DNA from: RPRB01 sp035501615
Lineage (GTDB): Bacteria; Myxococcota; Myxococcia; Myxococcales; Myxococcaceae
Length of the DNA stretch: 64,000 bases
Direction of reading: 5' to 3'
Assembly (NCBI GenBank): GCA_035501615.1
Contig: DATJVY010000155.1
Span: forward strand, 1-64,000
Shown: one piece after another, positions 14,075-23,110 of the stretch
How positions within the stretch are numbered: position 1 is the stretch's first letter
How the letters are laid out: every line of letters starts with the position of its first letter
Position numbers and translations under genes: made by a program
Notes under the pieces: generated by a model
Told to the model about the DNA's origin: nothing
The model's input: the letters and a program-made list of their open reading frames with translations, nothing else
Databases searched by the model: none

Positions 14075-15604
14075 TCAGTGCACGGCCCCGGCGGGTACCA
14101 CCGGGATGAGGGCCTTCAGGTCGTCGTCGGTGAAGACGATGCCCGCGCCGAGGAAGAAGTCCCGCCCCGCGAGCACCCGGTTGTCGAGCTGGCTGTAGAC
14201 CGGCCGGTTGAAGATGTCGTCCACGCCGGCGTTCAGGTACAGGTGCTGGAGGAAGGTCCACTGGAGGCTCACCCGGATCCGCGGCCAGCGCAGGCTCTGG
14301 TTGGCGAAGTCGAAGATGTCGGTCTTCAGCGCCAGCTGGTCCCTCCAGAAGTAGAAGTCCACGCCTACTCCGCCGGTGCTCTCGATGATGCCGAACCGGA
14401 AGGTCGCCCAGTAGAAGCGCTTGGCGAACTCGGCGGAGAACTTGAGCGAGTTGATGCTGGTGACGGTGCGCTTCTGGAGCGCCGGGTCGCCCTGCGACGG
14501 GGGGTTGGTCTGGATGTACTCGGTGGTCTCGACGCCGCGCGGGTCGCTGATCAGCGAGATGATGTAGTACTTGTCGGGCCGGGCGATGATCCGCAGCGTC
14601 GCGTCGATCTTCGCCGCCCCCGCGTTGAACAGGTAGTCGCTGTGGATGTTGGCCTCGAGCTTCAGGGCCACCAGCCGCTGGGCGTAGTCGGAGAGGTCCT
14701 CGATCGTCTCCCCCACCTTCCGCCCCAGCTTCTCGTCGGAGACGATCTCGCCCACGGCACCCCGGCCCTCGCGGATGTTCTCGGTGACCGTCTGGAGGTT
14801 CCCCAGCGTGGCGTCGAGCTTCTGGAGCGAGCTGCCCAGGGAGGCCAGCTGCCCCTGCGGCCCGCCGTCGACGTACATGTTGGTCTGGACGTCGGCCACC
14901 ATCCGTCGCACGTCCCCGGTGATCACCCGGAGGTTCTCCACGATTTCCCGGAAGCTCGAAGACTCGCCCTCGGTCGCGCTGCGCATCGAGGCGGTGACGT
15001 CGCGCACGTTCTCGAGGATGGCCTCGATGTTCTGGCTCGAGCGCTGGGCGGTGTCGTTGACCGACTGCGACAGCTCGGTGAGGTTCCGGACGATGGCCTG
15101 GAGCGACTGGGTCCCGGCGTCGCCTCCCAGCGCATCGCGCAGCGAGGCGGTGACCGACTGGATGTCGTTGGTGATCTTCCCCAGGGTATCGAACAGCGCC
15201 TGCAGCCCCTGCTGGTCGATGACGTGGGTGATCTCCCCTCCGTCGGGCATCAACGGGGCGTTCGGAGAGCCGACCTGGAGGTCCAGGAGGTAGTCGCCGA
15301 GGAAGGACTCGGTCCGCTTGATGAGCGTGGCGTCGGTCCGCAGCCCGATGTCCTTGCGCAGCCGCAACGTCAGCCGGGCCCGGGTCCCGACGAGGGTGAT
15401 CTCCCGGATCTCGCCCACCGGGATGCCCGCCACCTGCACCCGGCTCCGGGTTCCCAGGCCCGACGCATCGCGGAACATCGCGTAGACGGTGATGGTGTCC
15501 GCCCCCATCGTCCCCCGGCGGACGAAGACCAGCGCCAGGAGCAGGAAGCCGACGGCGGCGAGCACCAGGAGCCCGACCCTGAACGGCGTGACGAACGTCT
15601 TCAC
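14075..15604 (-). CDS. mlaD: MlaD-type MCE protein with a long C-terminal region
   Basis: The 509-residue protein has an N-terminal membrane helix (about 9-30), then an MCE domain (about 35-115: VYAMFRDASGLGTRSRVQVAGIPVGEI), which in Mla systems forms a hexameric lipid channel in the periplasm. A long helical section (about 140-300, heptad-rich) follows, then a C-terminal part of alternating strands (YLFNAGAAKIDATLRIIARPDKYY) with a DDIFNRPVYSQLDNR segment that looks like an outer-membrane beta domain. The GTG at 15604 overlaps the mlaF stop (GTGA); a GTG five codons upstream is possible. Third gene of mlaEFD. Confidence 0.87.
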   Translation of the reverse strand: MKTFVTPFRVGLLVLAAVGFLLLALVFVRRGTMGADTITVYAMFRDASGLGTRSRVQVAGIPVGEIREITLVGTRARLTLRLRKDIGLRTDATLIKRTESFLGDYLLDLQVGSPNAPLMPDGGEITHVIDQQGLQALFDTLGKITNDIQSVTASLRDALGGDAGTQSLQAIVRNLTELSQSVNDTAQRSSQNIEAILENVRDVTASMRSATEGESSSFREIVENLRVITGDVRRMVADVQTNMYVDGGPQGQLASLGSSLQKLDATLGNLQTVTENIREGRGAVGEIVSDEKLGRKVGETIEDLSDYAQRLVALKLEANIHSDYLFNAGAAKIDATLRIIARPDKYYIISLISDPRGVETTEYIQTNPPSQGDPALQKRTVTSINSLKFSAEFAKRFYWATFRFGIIESTGGVGVDFYFWRDQLALKTDIFDFANQSLRWPRIRVSLQWTFLQHLYLNAGVDDIFNRPVYSQLDNRVLAGRDFFLGAGIVFTDDDLKALIPVVPAGAVH

Positions 15605-16389
15605 GATTTCCCGAACCACATCTGCAGGAAGTGCTTCAGCTCCGGATGCTGGCTGTGCCGCAGCTCCTGCGGCGGCCCCTCGGCGACGATCTGCCCCTTG
15701 AAGAGGAAGGCCACCTTGTCGGCCACCTTGAAGGACGAGGCGATGTCGTGGCTGATGACCACGCTGGTGACGTGGAGCTCCCGCTTGGCGGTGACGATCA
15801 TGTCGTCCACGTAGTCGGTGGTGATCGGGTCCAGCCCCGTGGTGGGCTCATCGTAGAGGACGATCTTGGGATCGAGCACGATGGCGCGCGCCAGTCCCAC
15901 CCGCTTCCTCATCCCACCGGAGAGCTGAGCGGGGTACAGCTCCTCCACCTTGTGCAACCCGACGATGGCCAGCTTCTCCCGGACCTTGGCCCGGATCTCC
16001 TCCTCCGACATGCCGGTGTGCTCGCGGAGGGCGAAGCTGACGTTCTCGTAGACGGTCATCGAGTCGAAGAGCGCCGCTCCCTGGAACACCATCCCGAACT
16101 TGCGGCGCACCCGTTCCAGATCTCGCTCGTCCAGGGGAACGATGTCCTCGCCGTCCACCACCACCCGCCCCCGGTCGGGCTTGAGCAGGCCGATCATGTG
16201 CTTCATGAGCACCGTCTTCCCCGAGCCCGAGCCCCCCAGGATGACGCAGGTGCTCCCCTCCTCGATGTCGAGGTTCACGCCGGTCAGGACCCGGTTGGAC
16301 CCGAAGGCCTTCCAGAGGTCCTGGACCGAGATCATCGGGGGGCGCGGCTGCGTCGAGCTGGCCTCCTTCGTGCCGGCGGCGGCGGTCAT
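15601..16389 (-). CDS. mlaF: Mla ABC transporter ATPase MlaF
   Basis: This 262-residue ATPase drives lipid transport between the inner membrane and the periplasmic MCE channel. Visible motifs are Walker A GGSGSGKT (about 52-59), the Q-loop region MVFQGAALFDS, the ABC signature LSGGMRKRVGLARA, Walker B IVLYDEPTTGLDP and the switch histidine VVISHD. A short Ala/Thr/Ser-rich N-terminal extension precedes the core. Its ATG overlaps the mlaE stop (ATGA) and its stop overlaps the mlaD start, so the three subunits are tightly coupled. Confidence 0.95.
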   Translation of the reverse strand: MTAAAGTKEASSTQPRPPMISVQDLWKAFGSNRVLTGVNLDIEEGSTCVILGGSGSGKTVLMKHMIGLLKPDRGRVVVDGEDIVPLDERDLERVRRKFGMVFQGAALFDSMTVYENVSFALREHTGMSEEEIRAKVREKLAIVGLHKVEELYPAQLSGGMRKRVGLARAIVLDPKIVLYDEPTTGLDPITTDYVDDMIVTAKRELHVTSVVISHDIASSFKVADKVAFLFKGQIVAEGPPQELRHSQHPELKHFLQMWFGKS

Positions 16390-17201
16390 CCGTGGAACAG
16401 CAGCCCCATGAAGTAGTCCTCGATGAAGATCGCCACCGCGGCGTCCACCATGGCGCGGGTGGTGGCCTGACCCACGCCCTTCGCGCCCCCGTGGGCGCTG
16501 TATCCCCGGTAGCACGCGATCAGGGTCACGGTGAAGCCAAAGACCGCGCCCTTGGCCAGGCCCTCCCAGATGTCCGCGGGGGCCAGGAGGTTCTGCGTCC
16601 GGAGGACGAAGGTCCCGACCGAGAGCCCCTTCAGCGGAACGGCCACGAAGAAGCCGCCGCTCAGGCCCGCGGTGTCGAAGATCATGGTGAGCAGCGGCAC
16701 CATGCACAGCCCGGCGAGCACTCGGGGGACGAGGAGGTACTGGACCGGGTTGACCGCCATGGTCTCCAGGGCGTCCACCTGCTCGGTGACCCGCATCGTG
16801 CCGAGCTCGGTGCACATGGCGGAGCAGGCCCGCATCGTCACCATGAGCGCGCTGAACACCGGCGCCAGCTCGCGGGTGACCGTCAGGGCCACCGTCGGAC
16901 CGACCAGGCTCTCGGCGCCGAACAGCTCGAACGCGCTCCAGGACTGTGTGGCGAACACCATCCCGGAGAACGTGCCGGTCAGCGACACCAGGACGATGGA
17001 GCCCACCCCCACGAAGTCGAACTGCGCGAAGACGTTCTGCAGGCGGAGGGGCGGCCGGAAGGTCCAGACCACCACCGAGACCCCGAGCGTGAAGAGCCCG
17101 CCGACGGTCTGGAACACCCCCAGGACGCCGTTGCCGACGCCCTCGACCAGGCCGACGAAGGGGTTCCTCTTGGACGCGGACTCGAGGTCGGACGTGGTCA
17201 T
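16386..17201 (-). CDS. mlaE: Mla ABC transporter permease MlaE
   Basis: The 271-residue protein is the integral membrane subunit of the Mla phospholipid transporter. It has five or so hydrophobic helices and the conserved family segment ELAPVFSALMVTMRACSAMCTELGTMRVTEQVDALETMAV, which contains the EQ(V/I)DALE coupling helix that contacts the ATPase. The N-terminal amphipathic part (FVGLVEGVGNGVLGVFQTVGG) matches other MlaE proteins. It is the first gene of mlaEFD, which begins 72 bases after the end of alr. Confidence 0.95.
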   Translation of the reverse strand: MTTSDLESASKRNPFVGLVEGVGNGVLGVFQTVGGLFTLGVSVVVWTFRPPLRLQNVFAQFDFVGVGSIVLVSLTGTFSGMVFATQSWSAFELFGAESLVGPTVALTVTRELAPVFSALMVTMRACSAMCTELGTMRVTEQVDALETMAVNPVQYLLVPRVLAGLCMVPLLTMIFDTAGLSGGFFVAVPLKGLSVGTFVLRTQNLLAPADIWEGLAKGAVFGFTVTLIACYRGYSAHGGAKGVGQATTRAMVDAAVAIFIEDYFMGLLFHG

Positions 17202-17272
17202 CGGCGGCGCCCGGGCATCCTAGGGCAGGCTGCCCACCCGGGCACGTCCGGGCTCAGCCTTCCGGAACTCGC

Positions 17273-18403
17273 TCAGCTTTCGACGACGACCCGGGGCACT
17301 CGCGCACCGATGGCGCAGAGGACGTCGTAGGCGATGGTGCTCTGGAGAGCGGCGAGCCGGTGGGCATCCTGCTCCTCGTTGCCCTGTCGCCCGAGCAGCA
17401 CCACCTCGTCTCCCACCTCCGCCCCGGGGATGTCGGTGACGTCGACCATGCAGAGGTCCATGCAGACGCGGCCCACGATGGGCGCGCGGCGCCCCCGGAC
17501 GAGCACGGAGCCCCGGTTGGAGAGCAGCCGCGACCAGCCATCGGCGTAGCCGACGGGGAGCGTGGCGATCCGCGAGGGCCGCGGCGCGGTCCAGGTGCTC
17601 CCGTACGAGATGGGCGTCCCGGCGGCGACCGACTTCAGATGCATGACCGCGGTCTTCCAGCGGAGGACCGGCTCCAGCGCCCGGGGCGGGCGCAGCCACG
17701 GCGCCGGTGCGAGGCCGTACAGCGCCAGCCCCGGCCGGGCGAGGTTCATCTCCACCCCGTCGCGCGCCTCGGGCAGGGCGAGCAGCCCCGCGCTGTTCGA
17801 GAGGTGGCGCCACCGCGGGTCGAACCCGGCCGCGCGCATCTGCTGGAGCGCGGTCCGGAAGCGGGTGACCTGCAGCCCGGTGAGCGTCGCGTCGGCGAGG
17901 TCGGCGTTCGCGAAGTGGGAGCAGAGGCCTTCGAGCTCGACCCGCCGGCAGCCCCGGGCCGCGTCCAGGAAGGCCGGGACGTCTGCGGGGAGCACCCCGA
18001 GCCGCCCCATCCCGGTGTCGACCTTGAGGTGCGCACGGGCCGTCGTGCCCCGCGCGCGGGCCGCGGCCTCGAGCGCGGTCAGGTGCTCGGACCGGAACAC
18101 GACCGGCACCATCCGGTGCTCGAGCATGAGCTCCCAGCCACCGTCGTACGCGCCGCCCAGCACCAGGATGTCGCTCCGGAGCCCGGCCTCGCGGAGCACG
18201 AGCCCCTCCTCCACCAGGGCCACGCCCAGGAAGCGGACCCCCGCGGCCTCGAGCGCACGCGAGACCGGGATCGCCCCGTGCCCGTAGGCGTCGGCCTTCA
18301 CCACCGCCAGGACGTCCACCCCGGGGGCGGCCGCGTGCAAGGTGGCGAGGTTGCGGGTCAGGGCGCCGAGGTCGATCTCGGCGCGGGTGGGGCGGATGGG
18401 CAC
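17273..18403 (-). CDS. alr: alanine racemase
   Basis: Alr interconverts L- and D-alanine for peptidoglycan. The 376-residue protein has the PLP-binding AVVKADAYGHG motif with Lys36, and the second catalytic residue Tyr267 (PISYGSTW). The TIM-barrel part ends near 240 and the beta-domain carries the RGRRAPIVGRVCMDLCMVDVTD motif. Start is GTG. The gene lies upstream of the mla operon in the same direction with a 71-base gap, so separate or shared transcription are both possible. Confidence 0.95.
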   Translation of the reverse strand: MPIRPTRAEIDLGALTRNLATLHAAAPGVDVLAVVKADAYGHGAIPVSRALEAAGVRFLGVALVEEGLVLREAGLRSDILVLGGAYDGGWELMLEHRMVPVVFRSEHLTALEAAARARGTTARAHLKVDTGMGRLGVLPADVPAFLDAARGCRRVELEGLCSHFANADLADATLTGLQVTRFRTALQQMRAAGFDPRWRHLSNSAGLLALPEARDGVEMNLARPGLALYGLAPAPWLRPPRALEPVLRWKTAVMHLKSVAAGTPISYGSTWTAPRPSRIATLPVGYADGWSRLLSNRGSVLVRGRRAPIVGRVCMDLCMVDVTDIPGAEVGDEVVLLGRQGNEEQDAHRLAALQSTIAYDVLCAIGARVPRVVVES

Positions 18404-18549
18404 GGGTGGCGTTCTCCGGTGGAGGATGGCTGCCGGTCGACCCCGAGGCTACTCTCCTGCGGGGACCCCGGGGCACCCTGCAGGACGGAGGCCGTCCCGG
18501 ACCGTCGCCCGGGGCTTCTCCGGACTCGAGCAGGCAAGGACGAGACGAC

Positions 18550-19026
18550 ATGGCGACGCATCGGGTGGGCGGCGAGGTCGATGCCACGTGCACGCGCTGC
18601 AGGATGGACCTGGCTCACACCATCCTGGCGATGGTGGGCTCGAAGATCGCCCGCGTGCGCTGCAACACATGCGGAAGCGATCACGTGTACCGGGGAACGC
18701 AGTCCGCGTCCCGCTCCGCGGCCGCGAGGCCACGCGCGGCCCCCGCCGAGAAGACCGTGATCGACTGGGAGGCCCAGCTCGCCGCCCGCGGCACGGAGAC
18801 CCCGCAGGCCTACCACCCGGACCAGCACTACGCGGTCGACCAGGTGGTCCGTCACCCTACCTTTGGCCTGGGCATCGTCCGGGCGGTGCGCCAGGACAAG
18901 ATGGACGTGGCCTTCAAGACCACCGAGCGCACACTGGTGCAGGGACGGAGCAGCGGCACGGCGCGCCCCTCCTTCAGCCCACCCCATCGGCCCGAGGACA
19001 CGTCGGAGGGGGGCGAGGAGCGCTGA
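18550..19026 (+). CDS. zinc-ribbon protein with Tudor-like C-terminal motif
   Basis: The 158-residue protein starts at an ATG with AAGGA upstream. Residues of about 12-42 hold CTRC and CNTCG, a four-cysteine zinc ribbon. After an Ala/Arg-rich linker, residues of about 97-135 read VDQVVRHPTFGLGIVRAVRQDKMDVAFKTTERTLV, similar to the small beta-barrel at the end of UvrD/PcrA helicases and other RNA-polymerase-binding Tudor-like modules. A role around transcription is possible but only inferred. It begins a plus-strand run with two envelope proteins. Confidence 0.75.
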   Translation: MATHRVGGEVDATCTRCRMDLAHTILAMVGSKIARVRCNTCGSDHVYRGTQSASRSAAARPRAAPAEKTVIDWEAQLAARGTETPQAYHPDQHYAVDQVVRHPTFGLGIVRAVRQDKMDVAFKTTERTLVQGRSSGTARPSFSPPHRPEDTSEGGEER

Positions 19027-19066
19027 ACCGAGCGGAAAGGCTGGTAGCCTCGGGCCACGACGCGAC

Positions 19067-20401
19067 GTGCGCCCCGTCCTTCTCCCCGCGCTCCTGATGC
19101 TCGCCGTCCTCACCCCCGCGCAGGCAGCGCCGGTGGTGGAGGCCGAGCCGTCACGCCTGGTGCTCGGTCCGCGGGCGCGGGTGGAGATCACCGTGCGCAA
19201 CGCGGGCCCGGCGCTCCACGGCGCGGTGTCGATGGGGACGCTCACCCCCGGCATCTCGGCCGGCGACTTCGTCCGCTTCTTCTGGACTCCCCCGGCCGAC
19301 GCGCGGGCCCCGGCGCTGGTCCTCTTCGCCTTCTGGACCGGAGAGGCGCCCACCCTCTCGGACATCACGGTCCTCGGCCTCCCCTGCGCCGGACGGACCG
19401 AGCTGTCGATCGAGACCGAGCCCGGCGCGCGGGTCACGGTGGAGGTGGCCGGAGCCCGCTTCGGTCCCAAGCGCGCGGACGGACAGGGCCGGCTGAAGAT
19501 GCCGGTGGAGGTCGGCCCCAACGCCCACGAGGCACGGGTCATCGCCGAGCTCTCGGACCAGAGCAAGATCCGGGTGCTGCCGCTGAACCTCCCACCCTCG
19601 CCCTGGCTCCTGGCGGTCACCCCGGACCAGAGCCTCGACGGCGCCCCGGTCCATGCGCTGGTGGTGGTGCCGGACAGCGAGGAGTCGCCCGGCACCGAGC
19701 TGGTCGCCGAGGGCGCGCGGGGGGAGCGGGAGCAGGAGGCGGGGCGGCGGCTCCTGGTGCGCGTCACCCCGGAGCGCTCGCAGAGCGAGGTCCGGCTCGT
19801 CGCTCGTACCCTCGACGGCTCGGTCCGGGCCGAGACCACGATCGACGTCGTCCGGACCGTCCCCCAGCCGCCCGAGCCCGTCCCGCCGCCTCCGCCGCCA
19901 CCCGGCGGGTGGGTTCTCGGAGGCGCCATCGGAGGGTACGTGGGCGGGGGCTCGAACGCGGGTCCCCAGGGCGCCGTCGTGCTCGGCTACGGTCTACACG
20001 AGCTCCCGCTGGTCCTCGAGCTGGAGCTGGGCGTCCGGGTGCAGTCGATGAGCACGCAGGTCGGCACGCTGGGGGTCCAGAAGTCCACGCTGGTGGTCGT
20101 TCCCATCGAGGCGGCCGTCCGGTGGGAGGCGCTGTCGGCCGGAGCCTTCCGGCTCGACGTGCGCGGCGGAGGCGGGCTCCTGGTCGGCAACCACGCGCTG
20201 TCGAGCACCTTCGATGCATCGTTGAACGAGGGCGCGCTGGGGTGGGAGCTGTTCGCCGCGGTGCAGGCCGGAGTGCAGCTCGGGCCGGTGGAGCCCTACC
20301 TCGAGGTACGGGGCGCGATCTCCCGCGTCACGACCGACCACCTCGACGCGCATCCCGGTGGTGGCATCTTCTCGGTCGGCGTGCGGGGGATGTTCCGGTG
20401 A
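19067..20401 (+). CDS. secreted protein with Pro linker and barrel-like C-terminus
   Basis: The 444-residue product begins with a signal peptide (RPVLLPALLMLAVLTPAQA). Residues of about 22-255 look like two or three beta-sandwich domains (VEITVRNAGPALHG, ELSIETEPGARVTVEV). A run of eight prolines near residue 280 is followed by a Gly-rich, alternating hydrophobic C-terminal part (LGGAIGGYVGGGSNAG, ELELGVRVQSM) ending in Phe-Arg, which resembles a small outer-membrane beta-barrel. The GTG at 19067 is chosen because it starts the signal peptide; no strong ribosome site is visible. The stop overlaps the next gene (GTGA). Confidence 0.7.
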   Translation: MRPVLLPALLMLAVLTPAQAAPVVEAEPSRLVLGPRARVEITVRNAGPALHGAVSMGTLTPGISAGDFVRFFWTPPADARAPALVLFAFWTGEAPTLSDITVLGLPCAGRTELSIETEPGARVTVEVAGARFGPKRADGQGRLKMPVEVGPNAHEARVIAELSDQSKIRVLPLNLPPSPWLLAVTPDQSLDGAPVHALVVVPDSEESPGTELVAEGARGEREQEAGRRLLVRVTPERSQSEVRLVARTLDGSVRAETTIDVVRTVPQPPEPVPPPPPPPGGWVLGGAIGGYVGGGSNAGPQGAVVLGYGLHELPLVLELELGVRVQSMSTQVGTLGVQKSTLVVVPIEAAVRWEALSAGAFRLDVRGGGGLLVGNHALSSTFDASLNEGALGWELFAAVQAGVQLGPVEPYLEVRGAISRVTTDHLDAHPGGGIFSVGVRGMFR

Positions 20402-21078
20402 GGGCCGCCGCCCCGCTTCTCCTCACCGTCCTCGCCGCGTGCTCCGGCGGGAGCTTGCCCGTGCCCACGGTGGTCTCGGTCGATCCCTCGACGCGCAAGG
20501 CCTCGAGCAGCGGCCCGGTGACCATCACCCTCGGCGCGGTGCTGCCGACGAGCGTCGACTACGGGTCCGGCACGGCGACGGTGGACGACCGGCTGACCCT
20601 CAAGATCGGCGCCCAGACCTTCGGGCCCTCCCGCTGGACCGATGCCGGCGTCGTGACCGACTTCCTGCCCTCCATCCTCCAGCCGGGAGACTACGACGTC
20701 ACGGTCACGCTCGGGGACGGGAGATTCGCGACCGCGACGGACGCGTTCCGGGTGACTCCGGGCGACTGGCCGACCGGCTACACCTTCGACACCATCCCCA
20801 GCCCCCAGTCGTCGGGCGTTCCCTTCGAGGTCACCATCACCGCCCAGGGCGCTCCGGACGGGGGCTACGGGGGGACCGTCTACCTGTCGGCGTTCACCGC
20901 CCCGGGGAGCGCGAACCAGTCCCCGGCCCCGATCAGCCCCACGGTCTCGGGGCCGTTCGACGGCGGGGTGAGGACGGAGACCGTGACCGTGACCGTGGAC
21001 CACGCCGACCAGTACCAGATCCAGGTCTTCGACCTGGCGGGTCACCGAGGGACGTCGCTTCCCTTCACCATTCGCTGA
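20398..21078 (+). CDS. lipoprotein with Ig-like (IPT-type) domain
   Basis: The 226-residue protein has a lipoprotein signal (LLLTVLAAC, probable Cys15) and a PTVVSVDPSTRKASSSGPVTITL opening, typical of IPT/TIG immunoglobulin-like domains. The PGDYDVTVTLGDGRFATATDAFRVTPG segment ends the first domain, and a second beta-sandwich follows to the end. It is probably anchored in the outer membrane. The GTG start overlaps the upstream barrel-like gene (GTGA), suggesting they work together. The 3' end overlaps the convergent pseudouridine synthase gene by 37 bases. Confidence 0.72.
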   Translation: MRAAAPLLLTVLAACSGGSLPVPTVVSVDPSTRKASSSGPVTITLGAVLPTSVDYGSGTATVDDRLTLKIGAQTFGPSRWTDAGVVTDFLPSILQPGDYDVTVTLGDGRFATATDAFRVTPGDWPTGYTFDTIPSPQSSGVPFEVTITAQGAPDGGYGGTVYLSAFTAPGSANQSPAPISPTVSGPFDGGVRTETVTVTVDHADQYQIQVFDLAGHRGTSLPFTIR

Positions 21079-21758
21079 CGGAGCAGCGCCGACGCCCGGG
21101 CCATGTCGGGCGGAAGCGGCGAGCGCACGTCCAGCGCCGGGAGCCCCTCGGACGCGGGGAGCACCAGCCGGGCGGCGTGGAGCGGCGTCCGGTCCAGCAC
21201 CACCGCATCCGAGTCTCCGCCGAGCACGCGCTCGGTGACCGGCTCCGCGCGCCCGTACTGGGGGTCCACCAGCAGCGGCGCCCCGGCGTGACGGAGGTGG
21301 ACGCGGATCTGGTGCGTGCGGCCGGTCGTGGGCCGCGCCTCCACCAGCGACACGTCCCCGAACGTCTCCAGCGGAGACAGCTCGGTGACCGCGGGCTTTC
21401 CCTCCTCCCCCGGCCGCGCCACCCGCATCCGCGCGCGGCGGGCGGGGACCAGCGGAACGTCCACCCGCAGCGGCCCCGGGAGCGGAGGCGAGACCAGGGC
21501 GAGGTAGACCTTCTCGGCTCGCCCCTGCTCGAAGGCGAGGCTCGCCGCCCGGTGGGTCGCGGCGTCCAGGGCGAAGAGGAGGACACCCGAGGTGTCCCGG
21601 TCGAGCCGGTGGACGACCCACACCGGCCGCCCGAGCTGGGCCTCGAGACGGGCGCGGAGGGCGGGACCCGCGCCCTCGGTCCGACCGGGGATGACCGGCA
21701 CGCCGGGCGGCTTGTCCACCGCCACCAGACCAGCCCCGGACCAGAGGACGGGAATCAC
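21042..21758 (-). CDS. RluA-family RNA pseudouridine synthase
   Basis: The 238-residue protein is a pseudouridine synthase of the RluA family, shown by the HRLDRDTSG motif with catalytic Asp53, the preceding KPPGVPVIPG and the later TGRTHQIRVHLRHAGAPLLVDPQYG. No S4 domain is present, so it resembles the short RluA/RluC-catalytic type. The RNA target cannot be assigned. The GTG start overlaps the stop of the inactive M16 subunit gene (GTGA). It is the last gene of that four-gene unit. Confidence 0.9.
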   Translation of the reverse strand: MIPVLWSGAGLVAVDKPPGVPVIPGRTEGAGPALRARLEAQLGRPVWVVHRLDRDTSGVLLFALDAATHRAASLAFEQGRAEKVYLALVSPPLPGPLRVDVPLVPARRARMRVARPGEEGKPAVTELSPLETFGDVSLVEARPTTGRTHQIRVHLRHAGAPLLVDPQYGRAEPVTERVLGGDSDAVVLDRTPLHAARLVLPASEGLPALDVRSPLPPDMARASALLRQRMVKGSDVPR

Positions 21759-23110
21759 AGCACGTCGTCGGCGGAGAGCACCTCCACCGGGCCGAGGCGC
21801 TCCAGCTGGGGCCGGAGCCGCTCGGCGGGCCCGACCACGACCGTGACCGGCGCCTCGGGGAAGCAGTAGCGGGCGGCGGCCTCCTGGGCCGCGGCGCGGG
21901 TCACCGCGCGCACCCGCTCCCGGTAGCGGTCGAGCCAGTCGTCGCCGAGGCCGTAGAGCACCATGTCGGCGAGCACGGCGGCCAGCGACTCGTTGGTCTC
22001 GGTGCGGAGGGGGAACAGCCCCGCGAGGTAGCGCTGGGCCTTCTCCACCTCGGCCGGCGTGGGCCCGCGGGCGCGCATCCGGTCGACCTCGCCCCGGATG
22101 ACCGAGAGCAGCTGCCCGGTGGTCTCCACCTTGGTGAAGCTCGACACCGAGAACAGCCCTCCGGCGCGCAGGGTGTCGAAGGACGAGCCGACGCCGTAGC
22201 TGAGGCCGCGCTTGACCCGCACCTCCCGCACCAGCCGCGAGGTGAACCCGGCGCCGAGCGTCACGTTGACGATCTGGGCCGCGAACTGCACCGGGGCGCC
22301 GCGGCGGTAGGCAGGACCGGCGACGCGGACCTGGCTCTGGGTCTGCTCGGGGCGGTCCACCACCACCACCTTGCCGGCGTGCCCGATGCCCGCCGGAGCG
22401 GGAATCTCCGTGCTCCGGCCCGGACCGCCGGACCAGGAGCCGAACGCCTCCTCGACCTGCGCCGCGACGGCCGCGGGGTCCACCGCGCCCACGACGAAGA
22501 GGTGCGCCGGGCGGGGGCCGAAGTGGGCGGCGTGGAAGCGGACCGCGTCCTCGCGCTGGAAGCGGGCGACCGAGGCCCGGGTGCCTGACACATCGTGCCC
22601 GTAGGGATGCCCGGCCCAGGCCACCTTGAGCAACGCCCGGTCGGCGAGCAGCGACGGATCGTCCACGTCGTTGGCGAATTGCCCGAGGCTGCGCTCGCGC
22701 TCGATGCGAACCTCCTCGTCGGGAAAGCTGGGGCTGCGCACCAGCTCGGCCAGCACCCCGAGCATCGCCGGGAGGTGCTCCGCCGGGGTGGTGAGGGGCA
22801 CGGCCACCTGGTCCTCGCCGGCGAAGAGGCCCAGCGAGGCGCCGACGAACTCGATGGCCTCGTCGAGGTCGTGCGCATTCCTCTGCGCGGTGCCGCGGCG
22901 GAGGAGGCGCATCGTGAAGTCGGCCAGCCCCTCCTTCCCGGCCGGATCCACCGCCGCACCGGAGGAGAGCACCAGCCGGACGGCGACCAGGGGGATGCGG
23001 CCGCGGGGGGCCACGGTCACGCGCAGGCCGCCCGGCGTCTCGAAGCGGTGGAGCTGGAGCCCGCGGGCGGTCCCCGAGCCGCGGGCGCTGCGCTGCTTGG
23101 CGGCGTTCAC
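21755..23110 (-). CDS. M16-family peptidase, non-catalytic subunit
   Basis: The 451-residue protein has the two-domain M16 layout (first half about 20-220, second about 230-440, with the Gly-rich NVTLGAGFTSRLVREVRVKRGLSYGVGSSF block that helps close the chamber). The HxxEH zinc site is missing: the equivalent place reads GLADFTMRLL. It should therefore act as the partner of the catalytic subunit encoded just upstream, as in heterodimeric M16 enzymes such as mitochondrial processing peptidase. GTGA overlaps link it to both neighbours. Confidence 0.9.
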   Translation of the reverse strand: MNAAKQRSARGSGTARGLQLHRFETPGGLRVTVAPRGRIPLVAVRLVLSSGAAVDPAGKEGLADFTMRLLRRGTAQRNAHDLDEAIEFVGASLGLFAGEDQVAVPLTTPAEHLPAMLGVLAELVRSPSFPDEEVRIERERSLGQFANDVDDPSLLADRALLKVAWAGHPYGHDVSGTRASVARFQREDAVRFHAAHFGPRPAHLFVVGAVDPAAVAAQVEEAFGSWSGGPGRSTEIPAPAGIGHAGKVVVVDRPEQTQSQVRVAGPAYRRGAPVQFAAQIVNVTLGAGFTSRLVREVRVKRGLSYGVGSSFDTLRAGGLFSVSSFTKVETTGQLLSVIRGEVDRMRARGPTPAEVEKAQRYLAGLFPLRTETNESLAAVLADMVLYGLGDDWLDRYRERVRAVTRAAAQEAAARYCFPEAPVTVVVGPAERLRPQLERLGPVEVLSADDVL

